Below, one piece after another: positions 19,640-31,380 of a stretch of DNA of 64,000 nt. Within the stretch, counting starts at the first letter, position 1. Every line of letters begins with the position of its first letter. The stretch is from contig KV918776.1 in the NCBI GenBank assembly GCA_002049455.2, forward strand, positions 186,001 to 250,000, given 5' to 3'. The notes under the pieces are model-generated. The model did not search any database and was not told the DNA's origin. It saw only the letters and a program-made list of their open reading frames with translations. The DNA comes from Porphyra umbilicalis (taxonomy: Eukaryota > Rhodophyta > Bangiophyceae > Bangiales > Bangiaceae). The position numbers and the translations under genes were made by a program.

Positions 19640-22600
19640 GGGGGGGGGGGGGGGGGGGGGGCGGGGGGGGCGGGGGTGGGGGGGGGGGGGGGGGCGGGAG
19701 GGGAGTGCACTGGAGGGCAGGTGGCCGAAGAGGGCGGGGGGGGCGCGGGGGCGTCGGTACATGGTACCCCTCAGACGAATGCCGGATTCGTAAGGTCTTC
19801 ATCTGTCAATCGATGGTCAGACGAATGCCCATTCGTCTGCCCATTCGTACGGGTGCGTTTTCGTTTGTGTCGCGTCTGTCATTCGTCAGGGAAACGTTTG
19901 GGCTCGGTGACCCACTGACAAAGCCTTCTGAACAAGATGCTGGCAGTGAGGGGCGTACTTCGAACATCGGAAGTAAGAATGTTTTTCATTACCCAGTACG
20001 TTCCCACTAACGGTCAAAAGCTACTAGTGAGCTGTACTAAGCTTAATGGGACCCTCCTGCCCCTGTTCGGCGTCGCTTTCCCAAACCCCCACATGACGCC
20101 ACCTGCCTCCTACCCTCTTCATACCCCCAGTGCCCACCCCCACAGGGAACGGGCGACGAAGCTACGCCACCTCGTCCCCCACGTATCTACCCCCGTGCCA
20201 AGCCGGGTCAACATGGCACTGCGCTCCACCCCCAACCTCACGGGCCAAACGCACACACTCTCCCCCATATCCCTCCTGCTCCTCCCCACGTCAAAAAGCC
20301 TTTAACTCAATGGTCGTGACCGGCACCGAACACAACCACGTTGGTCACGACAAAAGAGATGGGGGGGGCAAGGTCGGTTCGCAAGAGGTTGGGGAGGTGC
20401 GGCAGGTCAGAGGTGCGGGAGGCAGTGGGGTGAGAACCACTTGCAGCAGTACGAATGGTGAGGTACGGGGTAAACCGTACAATGGTGTGAAGAGAGAGGA
20501 GGTGGCCACGGCGGCGGTAAGACGAGAGAGGGACAAGCGGGAGCGTTGCAGCGGGGTGAGGACATAAGAGACGATGACAGAACGGAGAGCGGTACACTAC
20601 ACCGGCGCGTCGGAAGACGAGGAGAGGCAAGGCCTCACTTCGAGAGAAAGGGGAGTCGTCTCCCAGGTTCCACTCCCGCCTGGCGGGCCTCTCCGATTGG
20701 CTACACCGCTGGTGTCTTCAAATATTTGAACAGGAGTAGCCCCGAGGCCTACCTCAACAGCCTCAAGAAAGGGTCCCGACAGAAGCATCAGTGTACTTAA
20801 CTATTGAGATGTTTAGGTGGTCACGGGGGCCGCGAGAGCAGCCATGAGCGCGGTATGATAAATGAAGCGCTGGTGATCGACAATTTCTTTTTTGGGTCGC
20901 TGCAATGGACAACGGGAAGGCGTCAGCAGCGCACAGTATGAGCCAATCAAAGGCTCTGTTGGAGACTCCACGAGCGGTCGACGTCTCACAGGCCTTGATT
21001 TGCTTGTCACGTGCTGCTGCAGCTGCGTGACGACAAGCTTACGAAAGCGGTATTCGTGACGCCTACGTTTGACAAACGAAAGACAAACGAACGACAGACG
21101 AACATCGTACGAAAGCGCGCGTTTGGTCTTCGTACTTTTCGTTTGTCTTCCGTCGGGGTGGTACCAACTACCGACGGGGGAACGAGTAGCAAGGGATCTG
21201 GGAGTCTGCACCGCAGCATGTGTCATTGAGAGGGTGGGCGGCATCTGACTGAGGCATCGGCGAAAGACCGGTTTGCGCGCGCTTCTCGTCTGGATCCGAT
21301 CAAGCTGCTTCGAGACGTAGGAGCCAATAGCTGCGTAGATCGGATGCGACAGAAGTGACGTGCTTTCCCACCATTGGCCAGCTGGACCCGATCCGCATGG
21401 ATTCAAGATTGCCCGCCCTGCGAGAGAGCATGAATAAACACTCCCAAATCTCGAAGCTGTTTCCAGCACGTGGGGGCACCTCGAAGCTTCGGCCGAACCC
21501 CCGTGCATCGCGTCTGGGCAGGGGTCGAGGTGCGTAGACCTCGAAGCTGTTTGGCACGTGCGCGCGCGTGCCGGCACGTGCCAAGCACTCTCGAGGTGTG
21601 GTCTACTTCTTGTTCCGATGGGGGGCTTTCGTCAGTACACAGCCGTTATTGTTCGGCCCGCCACGCGCTCCTGTACACCGTCGACGCCGTCGTCGGAGCA
21701 GTTGACTGCATCTCAATACTCCAGCTCTAACACTCAACTGCTTGCTTGTAAGGTCAAGAAAGTCGCATCGCTATAGGTAAACCTGTCGACGCCGATGCCG
21801 GCTGTGACGGCCCTGGGCTGCTCGTGGGCGGTGACGACCGGGTCGCCGTGCGCTTTGATGCCCGCTAGCGGACTGAGCAGAACGAAAGGGAAAGTGCTGG
21901 TATATTAACAAGGACGGGTGAGCAACCAGAACATGTAATATTGGCCAAGCGGTGGTGCGGTGAGGGTCGAAGTGCGGGGACACATCAACTGCGCGGTGGT
22001 CAGGTCTGCGCTGGAGCCATCGGATGCAAACAGAAACAGAAACAAAGGAAAAGAACAGATGAACATGACCGGGGGGGGAAAGGGTGGGGGAGGACGGGGA
22101 AAGACATCAGAGGAGAAGGGAAGGCGCGGCTCGTCAAAGAATGGGGAGAGGGGCGTCGAGGAAAACACAACGAAGCAGAGGGCAGAGTTACACCAAGGTA
22201 GGAGAGGGGAGGGGGGGGCTGGCAGTCGGGGGGGTGGTGGCAGAGTCAGGGGAAAGGGCCATGGTGGCGCCTGAGAGACACTGGCGAATGCAGCGGACGT
22301 CCTCATAACGGCAGGACGAGGGCGCCACGGCGTGCCGTTTGGACCAGCTCAGAGCCCCTGCTTGGGCCCTTCCTCAGGGTTCGGAGCAGTTTGGGCGGGC
22401 ATCTCAAGCGAACCAACGTCTGCTCAATCCGAGCTGCGATTGGCTTGAACGCTTGATCTGTCCCTTTGTACGATGATCCAGGACATGATTGGCCAACGAT
22501 CTGCGATGATGATTGACCCGAAGGGCGCCACTTCGACTTCGAGCGCGCAAAATGTTGTCCAACGAAACCGTCTGCGGCGTCCTGTGTGGCACTCGCCGCG

Positions 22601-24546
22601 TCAGTGACCTATCCCCTCCCCGACTTTGTCCCTCGCCAACCGTCGTCACCCCCCCTTCCTTTGCATGCGATATCCTCGAGCGCCCCGCTGTTCCCCCACC
22701 CTGAGCCGCTGCCCGACCCCGCCGTCTTCGTCTTGCCTCATTCTGCCCAAGCACCGCCGTTCTGGTCGTCGAGCTACCGCACCTTGCCCCCTTCCTCTCC
22801 CCCCCCCCCCCTCTTCATTACCCCCCCACCCCCTTCCTTCCTCACCCCCTCATGCCCCCCCCTTCATTGCTTTTGCTCACTGCTTCTCTTGTGTTCCACT
22901 GAGATGGCCAGGGGAGCCAACAACCATCAGTCACCCGGCGGCTCCCACCTGTCGCAGCCGGCCCCCGCGGCACCCTCCGCCGTCACCCTCATCGCCGTTG
23001 GGGCTCTTTACCAATTCACATGCCTTTTCAGATACGTTCTGCGCCCTCTTTTAGTGCTATCGCCCGCTAGGCGGGCACCAGCCTGGGGGGCGGACGACAG
23101 CCGCCTCCAGGCCCGATGGCTGTCATTGCCACCGTGTCATCTGGACTGGCTACCTATAGAGGTGATGAGTATGGGGTGCCCTGCAGCACGCGCACGAGGC
23201 CCCAATCTGGTACATGTTCTCAAATCGAGCACTTCGACGGAACATTTAAATATTTTCATTTGGGGCGCGTCCCAGACGCATCGCTGGTCGCCACTCATCG
23301 ATTGGCTAACACCCGTGCACGTGTCCACCAAGACAGCCAATCACAGCACCGACGGGCTCGACCTCGAAGGGCTCCCTAATGACCATTGAGGGGGGGTGTG
23401 GCCCAACCTTCGAGATGCCCCTAGGCCTTGGAAACAGCTTCGACACGCCCAGTTAAGACACCCCTGAGGCGGACATTAGGATTGCCGGCCATTCATTGGC
23501 CAGATTGGTAGGTGTCGGACGCTTTTCACTTGTCCAGCGGTTGGAACCAGCTTTCTGAAGACGTGTCCTAACCGTAGCTGGCAGCAGGCGCATCAGGGCG
23601 TCTCGGGGCATGCACTGCACACGTGTTTCTTCCAATATGTGACAAACCGAAAGTCTACCTGCTGAACCATGCGAATCGCGTCGATCTGGCGCAAGCCGGA
23701 TCGCCATCACGCTCGTTGCAGACCGGGCCATGTTGAGCACTATGATGACTCTGGATGGTCTATTTTTTTTGGATGAGCCTATGATCGAAGGACGGGGGGG
23801 GTAGTAGCTTGGGTTCTATGATACGAATGGGGAACGAGGTGACATCAATGCGTCAAGGTGGGACAATCATTTCATCAGAGGTAGCGTGAGAAGAGCAGCA
23901 GCTACGAAAAAACGAGGACGTCAAAAGTGGGTTGCAAACCACGTAGCATTGTTCACCACGAGCTTCTCTATCATTGTAGGTCACGATCAGTAACAGAAGT
24001 ATCTGCTTTTTACCTGCTTTTTTACGCTTCTTATGTGTACGCCTCTCGGTACCGAAGAGACGGTACGAGTTTCACGTGTACGCTGTAATGATGCAACGTG
24101 TCCGCATCCTAATGTCCGCCCTTAACTGGGCGTGTCGAGGTTTGGAGTGTTTTATCATGTACTGCGAGTGACGGCCTGACTTGAAACGACACCCAGCATG
24201 TTCCCCACACGGCCCTCTCTGCCCCCTTCGCTGACCTGACGCACGGTGCACTCCCCTCCCCCCCCATCGTACTGTGCACTCCCCCCCCCCCCCTCGTACT
24301 GTGCACTCCCCACCCCCTTCCTCGTACTGTGCACTCCCGCCCCCCGCCCTGCCGCCTTCACGTCGCCTTCCCTCCCTCCCCACCTTCCCCTCCCCCGACT
24401 CCTGCCGGCCTGCCTTCTGCTGGTCTTCTGGGCTGTCTCCACCTGTTTCTCGCTGCCCACAGCGGTCCCCCCGCCTCCTTCACCCACCTGCCCCGTTGTG
24501 CTCCCCCCTCAGCTTCACCCCCCACCCCCCCCCCCCCACCCTCCCT
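19640..24546. other. Interior of the 19.4-24.8 kb inverted-repeat region
   Basis: The interior opens with a G-rich tract (19640-19694) of quadruplex-forming type. It also holds CGAATG-rich DNA (19770-19900), a related ACAAACGAA-rich block (21050-21160) and an inverted TTGGCACGTGC at 21551-21584. A motif TCGAAGCTGTTTCCA near 21458 reappears inverted near 23430. C-rich runs occur at 22790-22860. A long ORF at 22586-23389 is Pro/Ser-rich at its start and matches nothing I know. No transposase was found. Confidence 0.45.
24242..24342. repeat. Tandem repeat, four copies of a GTGCACTCCCC-containing unit
   Basis: Four copies of (TCGTACT)GTGCACTCCCC followed by variable C-runs, with a period of about 26-29 bp. 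The copies differ mainly in C-run length. Confidence 0.8.
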
Positions 24547-24758
24547 GACGGCCGGCTTGCGTCCAGTTGGGAGTCTTTCCTCTCTCTTTGTGGGCCGATG
24601 TCCTCCTCCTTTCGCCGATGCATTCTTCTTTTTCTCTCGCCTGTGTCCCCCCCTCCCCCCCCCCCCCTCTCTCGTTGTTATCCTTTCTGCATCGGTATGG
24701 TGTAGAAGAACAGCCCCCCCCCTCCGCCGTGTCCTGTAGTCGTACTAGGCCATAATCA
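24547..24758 (-). repeat. Right arm of the ~215-bp inverted repeat pair
   Basis: Reverse-complement counterpart of 19423-19639. Its outer edge, read inward, starts TGATTATGGCCTAGTACG. It differs from the left arm by substitutions and by G/C-run length. Confidence 0.75.
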
Positions 24759-27054
24759 CGGTCAGTTGGGGTATGAGACGGCGTCAGACACCTCGGCCTC
24801 GAAATATAATAAACAGCCACTTCTGCTCAGAAATATGAAGTTGCCTAAACTTACCTGATCTGATGCCTGTGCCCAGGGTTCGAACGCTGCCAGAGTGATG
24901 CAAGGCTCTGCAAAGGTTAGAGATCTCGTGTTCACACACCGTCTCAGAGGGGCAATAGGGGCCGGTGCGGTCCAACATGCGGGATGAGTTTGATAGGTAC
25001 AGAAGCCGATTTGCACCTGCGGGATCTGGTAGTGTTTTTCCACGCTCGTCGGCTCGTCCCTCTCGGCGCAACAGTTGTTCTCATGCCCTCTCTCAGCCTC
25101 TCTGGGAGTGTCACTGTGCTGTCGGTCTCTGGTGCTTCTGTCCAGGAGTGACAGGAAGAATGGTGTCCTATTGGCCACAGCACGGTGATCCGTGGACACG
25201 GCAGACGCCGTGCACCATCCGCCAATCGAAGGGTCCAGGTATTGCCACTGTGCTCGACAGTATTTTGCGCTCTTCTGCACACTCGCAGCATCGTCGGCCC
25301 GGCAGGAAATCGCATCGAGCATGCATCGAGCATGCATCGGGCTGCATAGGCCATCGAAGGCGGCACTCGATGGGCGTTTCTGGGTGCATCCGAGCCTCCA
25401 TCGAAGTGCATCGACCAATGCAGAACAACCACTGACAAGAACCCAACACCACGTGCGCTTCTTTCCGACAGACTACACTTCGAGACTCGGCCGCCGTTTC
25501 ATTGTGCACTGTGCACGGGCTCTTCCGCGAATGATTGGTCCAGCTACTGTACGCTTTGGATAAGGGCTCCGACAGCTATGCTGCTTACTGTAGAAGGCAC
25601 TGGAACTGGAATTCCCAGGGAATGTCATCAGCAGGGTGCGGTATCCACGACGAGCTTACCTGCTCGAGGTCTTTGATTTACGTTGTAAGGTAACGAGCGA
25701 GGCCGCAAGTGCGAACAGTCGTGACTTAGATGACTGAGACCCTTTCTTACCAGTTCCTTCGTTCATGTGACGCTTCGTGTGACGAGCTCTCTGCTTAGAA
25801 AGGTCGCAGTGGGTTGTCCCTTCGTGTGACAGTGTGAGGCGGAATTTTTTCGATGAATTTAACGTAAAAGATTGTCGGTCAAAGGGCTGACTTCGAGCGC
25901 TCGGTTGCTGAGCTCGGCACGGGCGCACACCGATGCACAGGAGTTCAAGAATCGGACGAGAATAACCGATCCAATCTCTCGGCCTCAAGCTCTCATCGTC
26001 TGGCCACCGCAATGAGAATATAGAACTTGCAGCATCGTACTTGATTTCAAATACCTGACAAGATCTTGCCGCACAGCCAACACAAGCTCTGGGCCTCGCT
26101 CTCGACGAGGCTCTTCAACCGGAGCTCTTCAGTGATTGCTCTGTGCAGCATACGTTCTTACAGTAGTAACTGCTGCCTATAAACGCTTCCCGCCCGCATC
26201 CCCGCCAACCCCGCCACTCCCGCACCCCCGCCAACCCCGCTGCTCCTTCACTCCCACCTACCCCTCCACTCCCGCACCCCCGCCAATGCCGCCAATACCA
26301 CATCCCCGCCAACACCGCCACCCCTGCACCCCCGTCAACCCCTTCACCCCCGCTACCCCCCGCCAAACCCGGCACCCCCGACACCCCCCCCACTGCCTCT
26401 GCAGCAACCGCACGCCGTCTACCGCAAGGAAAAGAACCACCAACGGCAGCCAGAGCACGACGAAAATGAGTGAGCATGACACATAGCAGCGGTCAGACGC
26501 GTGATCAGGGGGCTGGCCGCTCAGCAGCCAGGCACCGTAGCGCATCATGTCCACCCAGCCCATGCAGTCAACACTCCCACCCACACACACCACTTACATT
26601 CTCAAGTCATAGCGACAGTGCAAAGACTCACCACATGCAGGCGCAGGGAAGGCGTAAGCAGGATGACGTACACAGCTAATGACGAATACCCGGGGGAGGG
26701 GGGGGGGGCAGCGACCGGGAGGGGGGCAGCGACCGGTAATGCGGAATAGGTGGCGAGCTCAAGAGGGGGATCGTCGGTAAGCTGCTGGGCGACACGTGCG
26801 AAGGGGATGGTGGGCGGGGGGGGAGACAGGGGGCGAGGGGGACCGCAGAAGGGGTACGGAGCGGTTGGGGTGGTCACGTAGCGACCACGGAGAGGTGCAC
26901 GGCTGCGAGCCAGGCAGTATTGAGTGTGTATGGCCGCGCCGACCCGGTGGGATTCCCAAAGGAGGGGGAAACCCAGTCAGCGACGACTAGGGGGGTGCGG
27001 GAGATAGGCTCCGTAGCACGCGGGTGGGTGGTGGCGGTTGGTCAATGGGCGGTT
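24759..27054. other. Intergenic with minisatellites
   Basis: GCATCGA-type words cluster at 25310-25410 (for example CATCGAGCATGCATCGAGC). A C-rich minisatellite lies at 26190-26420. G-runs occur at 26690-26740 and 26800-26840. No gene is supported. Confidence 0.5.
26190..26420. repeat. C-rich minisatellite (CCCCGCCAAC-type)
   Basis: Degenerate tandem copies of units such as CACCCCCGCCAACCC and CACTCCCGCACCC occur over about 230 bp, almost free of G on this strand apart from CG dinucleotides. Confidence 0.75.
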
Positions 27055-27153
27055 GGCGTAGCGGGGGGGTGGAGTGGGCTCAGTTGATCTGATCTGCTCA
27101 GCAGTGCTCTGCTCAGCAGATCTGCTGAGCCCACTCCACCCCCCCGCTACGCC
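27055..27153. repeat. 99-bp hairpin with perfect 29-bp arms
   Basis: Arms 27055-27083 and 27125-27153 are perfect reverse complements (the left arm begins GGCGTAGCGGGGG). The 41-bp spacer is itself nearly palindromic (GATCTGCTCAGCAG against CTGCTCAGCAGATC). It could be a foldback MITE or a recent inverted duplication. Confidence 0.9.
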
Positions 27154-27970
27154 TACCGCCGGCGCCCGCGAGGGCGCCCGACAGACCAGCGGCTCGGCGC
27201 CAGTCACGTGGCGGGCGCGACAGAGATCTGTCAGCCAAGCCTTCCTCGGATTACCGATTCAACAAACTAACCAGAGCCTGTTCACCAGAGATCGTTTGTC
27301 ATTGGCGACTGCGTAGTCTGAAACAAGGCCGGACAAGATCTGAACCAGAATCCATACATGCTATTTTGGCCTCTGCTCCCAGAAATATCTTGTATCGGCT
27401 CTTTTGCCCGGAATTTGAACTGCTGTGTGGTGTAAAACACCGTGGTCCAACATGTGCCATGAGGGCGACGCCTTCGTCGCCCTCCCTTCGTTGCCGGCGC
27501 CGCGTTGCCGAGCCAGACAGCCTGAAATTGAACCCTTGGCGCCACGTTCGCCGAACCAGGATAGCCTCCCTGGATGGTCCATGCAGCAGGCTGTGCACAG
27601 CCGGGGAAGAAGTCCGTTCGGGGGCGCAGCTTGGGCCCACCATGATACCCGCAGCGTACGCTCGTATCGCGCTGCGGGCGTACTGAGGAATCCTCGAATT
27701 TGTGCTGTCGTACAGAAACGGCGACGGAGAGGCGGCCATCTGCCACAGGGCAGCGTAGGGGGCCAGCTGGTCATTCGGACAAGGCTGGGGGGCGTGGGGC
27801 GTCGCCGCCGAAGGGAGAAGACGTGGTCCGACTCGACTGTGGCGTCGCTTTCGGCTGCAGCCAGCAGGAGCCGACGGACTCGAATGTCCATCACACCAGT
27901 CGATTTGGAATTGATTGTTTCCAAATTCGCACTTGAAACCGTTCCACAAGACCAGCACGCCGCAAGGTCG

Positions 27971-28031
27971 ATGTGATCACATGAAGCAACGTCGGAAAGT
28001 TCTTTTCCGACGTTGCTTCGTGTGATCACAT
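27971..28031. repeat. 61-bp hairpin with 5-nt loop
   Basis: The 28-bp arms (27971-27998 and 28004-28031) pair with one mismatch around the loop GTTCT. The arm contains TGTGATCACA and GAAGCAACGTCGG. A further TGTGATCACG copy follows at 28031. It resembles a hairpin precursor or a terminator-like foldback. Confidence 0.85.
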
Positions 28032-28581
28032 GTGATCACGTTGTTTCGCGTTGCAGCCAATAGCTGGTCGCCCCACATCGTCACATGAACCGTCACACGA
28101 ACCAAGCCGCAGCTAAGAAAGGGCCTGAGAATCGCTCGCGAAGAGATGGCCGCGAGCAAGGCGCGGTTTTACACTGTAGCCGGCAGTCTCTGCTTGAGCG
28201 TCTTTTGGCCCTGCCGGGCGGGCATGCTAAGGGGCGGCCCGGCCCCTGGGGCGCCGTGTCCTCCACCACCCACACCGTCTCCACCCGAGCGGCCGCCGCC
28301 GCCCCCGTCGGTGGCGGCGAAGGACTCGGGCGGGAGGAGCTTCCCTTTCCCCCCCGGGCGTGTGCGGCGGCGGGGTGCCCCGCCACTTCCCCGCCGGTGC
28401 ACGCCATGGCCGACAACCGCGTCATTGGCATGGGCGCGCGCCCTCAAGGCATTTCTCCCGTCCGACGTGCGGGTGGTCCGTGCAGCGGTGGCGCGGTCGA
28501 GGTGGGACTCCCGCCGGGCGGCGGCATAGCACCGCAGCCGCCACACGCTCGACGTGGGGGGGAAGGGGGGTGCGGGTGTTA
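28032..28581. other. Intergenic; one weak signal-peptide-like ORF
   Basis: An ORF at 28146-28529 (+) starts MAASKARFYTVAGSLCLSV, which resembles a signal peptide. The rest is Pro/Arg-rich low complexity with no recognisable domain, so it is not called as a gene. Confidence 0.35.
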
Positions 28582-31380
28582 GAGCAATCCCAACAATGTC
28601 GATTATCGTAAAAATATGGACCACGTGTCCCCACGTGTCTAACGTGGCACCATATGCGGAAACTAGCACCACCGACAACGTCCCGTATGCAGAACTTCCG
28701 CAAACGGGCCAGAAACGATTTACAGCGCCGAGATAAGTCCAACCGGATAACCCAGAGGTGAGTTCGGAGGCAGTCGCGAATCAAGGGTGGGCGTCCTCAT
28801 AGAAGCCAGATTTGGGGACGTCAGAGGCCGATTACCGACCGGTCCGAACGGGGCCGGCCCGTTTTAGGCGAAATGGAGCGCTGTCACTGGCTCAGGAGAG
28901 CTCCGAGACGATCGTGATGGTCACCACGTGTGACACTCTTGATCGCACCGTCTGGTTTTGGCGCTGGGCCGTCGGCGGCCCGGGTGATTCGTGCCCATCA
29001 CGCGGTGGTGATTCGTGCCCATCACGCGACCGACCCCGGTCAAATATCAGCCGACCTAAAACTAGTCATCGTGTGACATCACAGGCGAGTGGCGTACGTT
29101 TCGCTGCCGAGTATCGATCTGTGCAACCAAAATGTTGGACGTAGGGGCCGGACAGGAGCTCTCACTCCAGACCACCATCCGACACAGCCTCGTTCGAGGC
29201 CGCATAACGAGCCGGAGAAACACCAGCAGGACCACTCTTGCAAGCGTGCCGCGTGCTGTCAACTGACGAGATTCGCATGCACTGCATGACGGCCCCGTGA
29301 AGGCCTGTCGCTCCCAACGCGTCGCCACGTTGTGCCATGCGGCTGGCGGACCTGTTTCTGCTTGTAGTGGCTGATCGCCTCTGGGTGGCCGATCGGGTCG
29401 AGAGCCTCGCTTCCTGGCCACCAGGGCGCGCAGGAGGGCGCGCAGGAGGGGGTGCCCCCCGCTGTACCCCACTGAACAGGCCTCATTGGCCAGGTGGAGG
29501 GCGGGTCGCGCTCGACGCACCCCCATCACAGTGTCCAAATTGTGGGGGTGGCGGTGACAGGGGGCACCACCTGTCCAGGACGCCTGGGCACGGTATATGC
29601 ACCGTCAGCCGGCTGGTACCGGGAGCGCGACGCGCACCGCACGACGCACGCCGACGTCGTGTGCTCGACGACATGCTCCCGTCGTGGGCACCGTCTTCTT
29701 CCCTCTCTCATTTTCCCGTCATCATCCCGCTTTGAGTTTTCCGGCCCGCGCCGGGCCCGTGGATCATGGACGACGATGTAGCTGAGGATGAGCTGCAGAT
29801 GGCCGTCGTGCTTGGGGCTCGAGCCACCCTCTCTGTGCGCCGTGCGCTTCTCTCGGTGCGAGCCGGACGCTTGCGCAAGCGCGTTGGAGGCTCCCGTCCA
29901 GGCCGTCGCCCGAACCGACCTCGCGATTTTGACCTAGGTGCGCATGCCATTCTGCGAGATTACTTTGGTGTGGACGGGGCGCCACCGGTCTACGGCGAGG
30001 ACGCGTTTGAGGAGCGTTTCCGCCTTCCACGGCCGGTTTTCAACCGTCTGTTTCGGGCTTTTTGCAACGAGCCCATGTGGAGGCGCACTGTCAACGCCAC
30101 CGGTCGCCCGCAGGCCCATGCCATTCAGAAGGTGTCTGCCACGTTGAGGGTGCTTGGGTATGGAGAGCCCTTTGACCGCGCTGACGAGTACTGTCGCCTT
30201 TCCCGCTCCACCATTGATATGTACACTCGCCGCCTGACGCTTTTTATTATTGACAAGTGGGAACCTACGTACCTGCGGCGTCCCAATGCCGAGGAGCTGG
30301 AGCACATCCTCACGCGCAACGCGGCCCGCGGCATGCCGGGCTGCATGGGCTCTATCGACTGCACCCACTGGACGTGGTCCAAGTGCCCAAAGGCCCTCGC
30401 CGGGCAGTACAAGGACCGCAACGGCAAGATCTCGGTAGTGATTGAGACGGCGTGTGACGAGGACCTGTACATCTGGCACATGTTTGTGGGGTGCCCGGGC
30501 GCCTACAACGACAAGAACGTGCTAGCCGCGTCGCCGCTGATGCTGGACGTTAACGATGGAACGTGGCCACCGAGGATCTACAACTACACACTGAACGGCC
30601 GCTCTCGTCGATTGCTTTTCTACGCGGCCGATCAAGGATACCCCCGATACGCTATATTTGCTCAGCCCTACTCCAAGCCCGACACGCCTCGACGACAGGT
30701 GTACAACCGCCTGCAGGAGGCGGTGCGCAAGGACGCGGAGCGCCTGTACGCGGTGTGGTGGTCGCGATGGTTCATCACCAAGTACCCGGCGCGCTACATG
30801 ACGCTGCCGCGCCTCATCAACACGGCCAAAGCCGTGGCCATCCTCCACAACATGGCCATGGAACACCGGCGTCACGGCTTTATTGCATCAACGCGCATGG
30901 CGGCGGCGGCGGCGGTACGCGGCGCGAGAAGCGGACGTCACGACGGTGACTATCAAGGTGCCAGTGGCGATGGGACGGCCTTTGTCAAGGACGATGGGCC
31001 AACCTGTGGCTCTGTATGGGGCGCACCTGTGCCTGATTTTGACGGTCGAGGCAATGACCGTCGTGGCTGTGAAGGCGCCCCGATGGGAACGGCGAGGTAC
31101 ATGCAAATGGCCGAGAAAGAGGCCAAGGACACGCAAGAGCACTTCTCCTTGCTCCATGACTTGGCAGAGCACGTGTGGGCCGACCGCGGCAGCCTCTTAG
31201 CCCCGTACTTGCGACTGCCAGATGTAGGTGGGTTGAGCGAGGGATCAAGTCGGGCTGAGGACGTGCTTCGTTGAGGGGAAGGCGCCGTGGATCAAAGTTT
31301 TTTTTTCCCGCTGGACAGGGTTTTTTTTCTTTAGAAGCACTTGCCCTACGGTTACATTATGCGCGTGATCGGTCTATCAG
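28582..31380 (+). mobile_element. PIF/Harbinger element, right end not seen
   Basis: The body is defined by an intact PIF/Harbinger transposase. A plausible left end is GAGCAATCCCAACA at 28582, preceded by TTA (28579-28581). PIF/Tourist elements have TTA/TAA duplications and often GAGCATCTCCAACA-like termini. No matching right terminus occurs before the single N at 31381, so the end is probably lost at that assembly junction. The 1.2 kb upstream of the transposase has no supported second ORF. It contains a direct repeat of GTGATTCGTGCCCATCACGCG near 28985-29030. Confidence 0.5.
29766..31274 (+). CDS. PIF/Harbinger transposase (Plant_tran / HARBI1-like nuclease)
   Basis: This is an uninterrupted 502-residue ORF. 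After an Arg-rich N-terminus and a helix-turn-helix-like region (SATLRVLGYGEPFDRADEYC, about 124-143) comes the RNase H-like core. It contains MGSIDCTHWTWSKCP with Asp198, GQYKDRNGK, then IWHMFVGCPGAYNDKNVL, and YAADQGYPRYAIF with Asp289. It ends with QEAVRKDAERLYAVW with Glu325, the DDE triad in the order and wording of plant PIF-type transposases. The enzyme would excise and insert the element at TWA targets, usually with a Myb-like partner protein. No partner ORF is visible here. The C-terminal ~110 residues are Ala/Gly-rich and variable. With no stops or frameshifts it could be active. Confidence 0.92.
   Translation: MDDDVAEDELQMAVVLGARATLSVRRALLSVRAGRLRKRVGGSRPGRRPNRPRDFDLGAHAILRDYFGVDGAPPVYGEDAFEERFRLPRPVFNRLFRAFCNEPMWRRTVNATGRPQAHAIQKVSATLRVLGYGEPFDRADEYCRLSRSTIDMYTRRLTLFIIDKWEPTYLRRPNAEELEHILTRNAARGMPGCMGSIDCTHWTWSKCPKALAGQYKDRNGKISVVIETACDEDLYIWHMFVGCPGAYNDKNVLAASPLMLDVNDGTWPPRIYNYTLNGRSRRLLFYAADQGYPRYAIFAQPYSKPDTPRRQVYNRLQEAVRKDAERLYAVWWSRWFITKYPARYMTLPRLINTAKAVAILHNMAMEHRRHGFIASTRMAAAAAVRGARSGRHDGDYQGASGDGTAFVKDDGPTCGSVWGAPVPDFDGRGNDRRGCEGAPMGTARYMQMAEKEAKDTQEHFSLLHDLAEHVWADRGSLLAPYLRLPDVGGLSEGSSRAEDVLR

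Noticed and set aside
22586-23389. 267-codon Pro/Ser-rich ORF
   Set aside because: The N-terminal half is C-run low complexity and the rest matches no known fold; composition explains its openness.
24242-24342. CRISPR-like spaced repeats
   Set aside because: Short period, variable C-run spacers and a eukaryotic context; an ordinary minisatellite.
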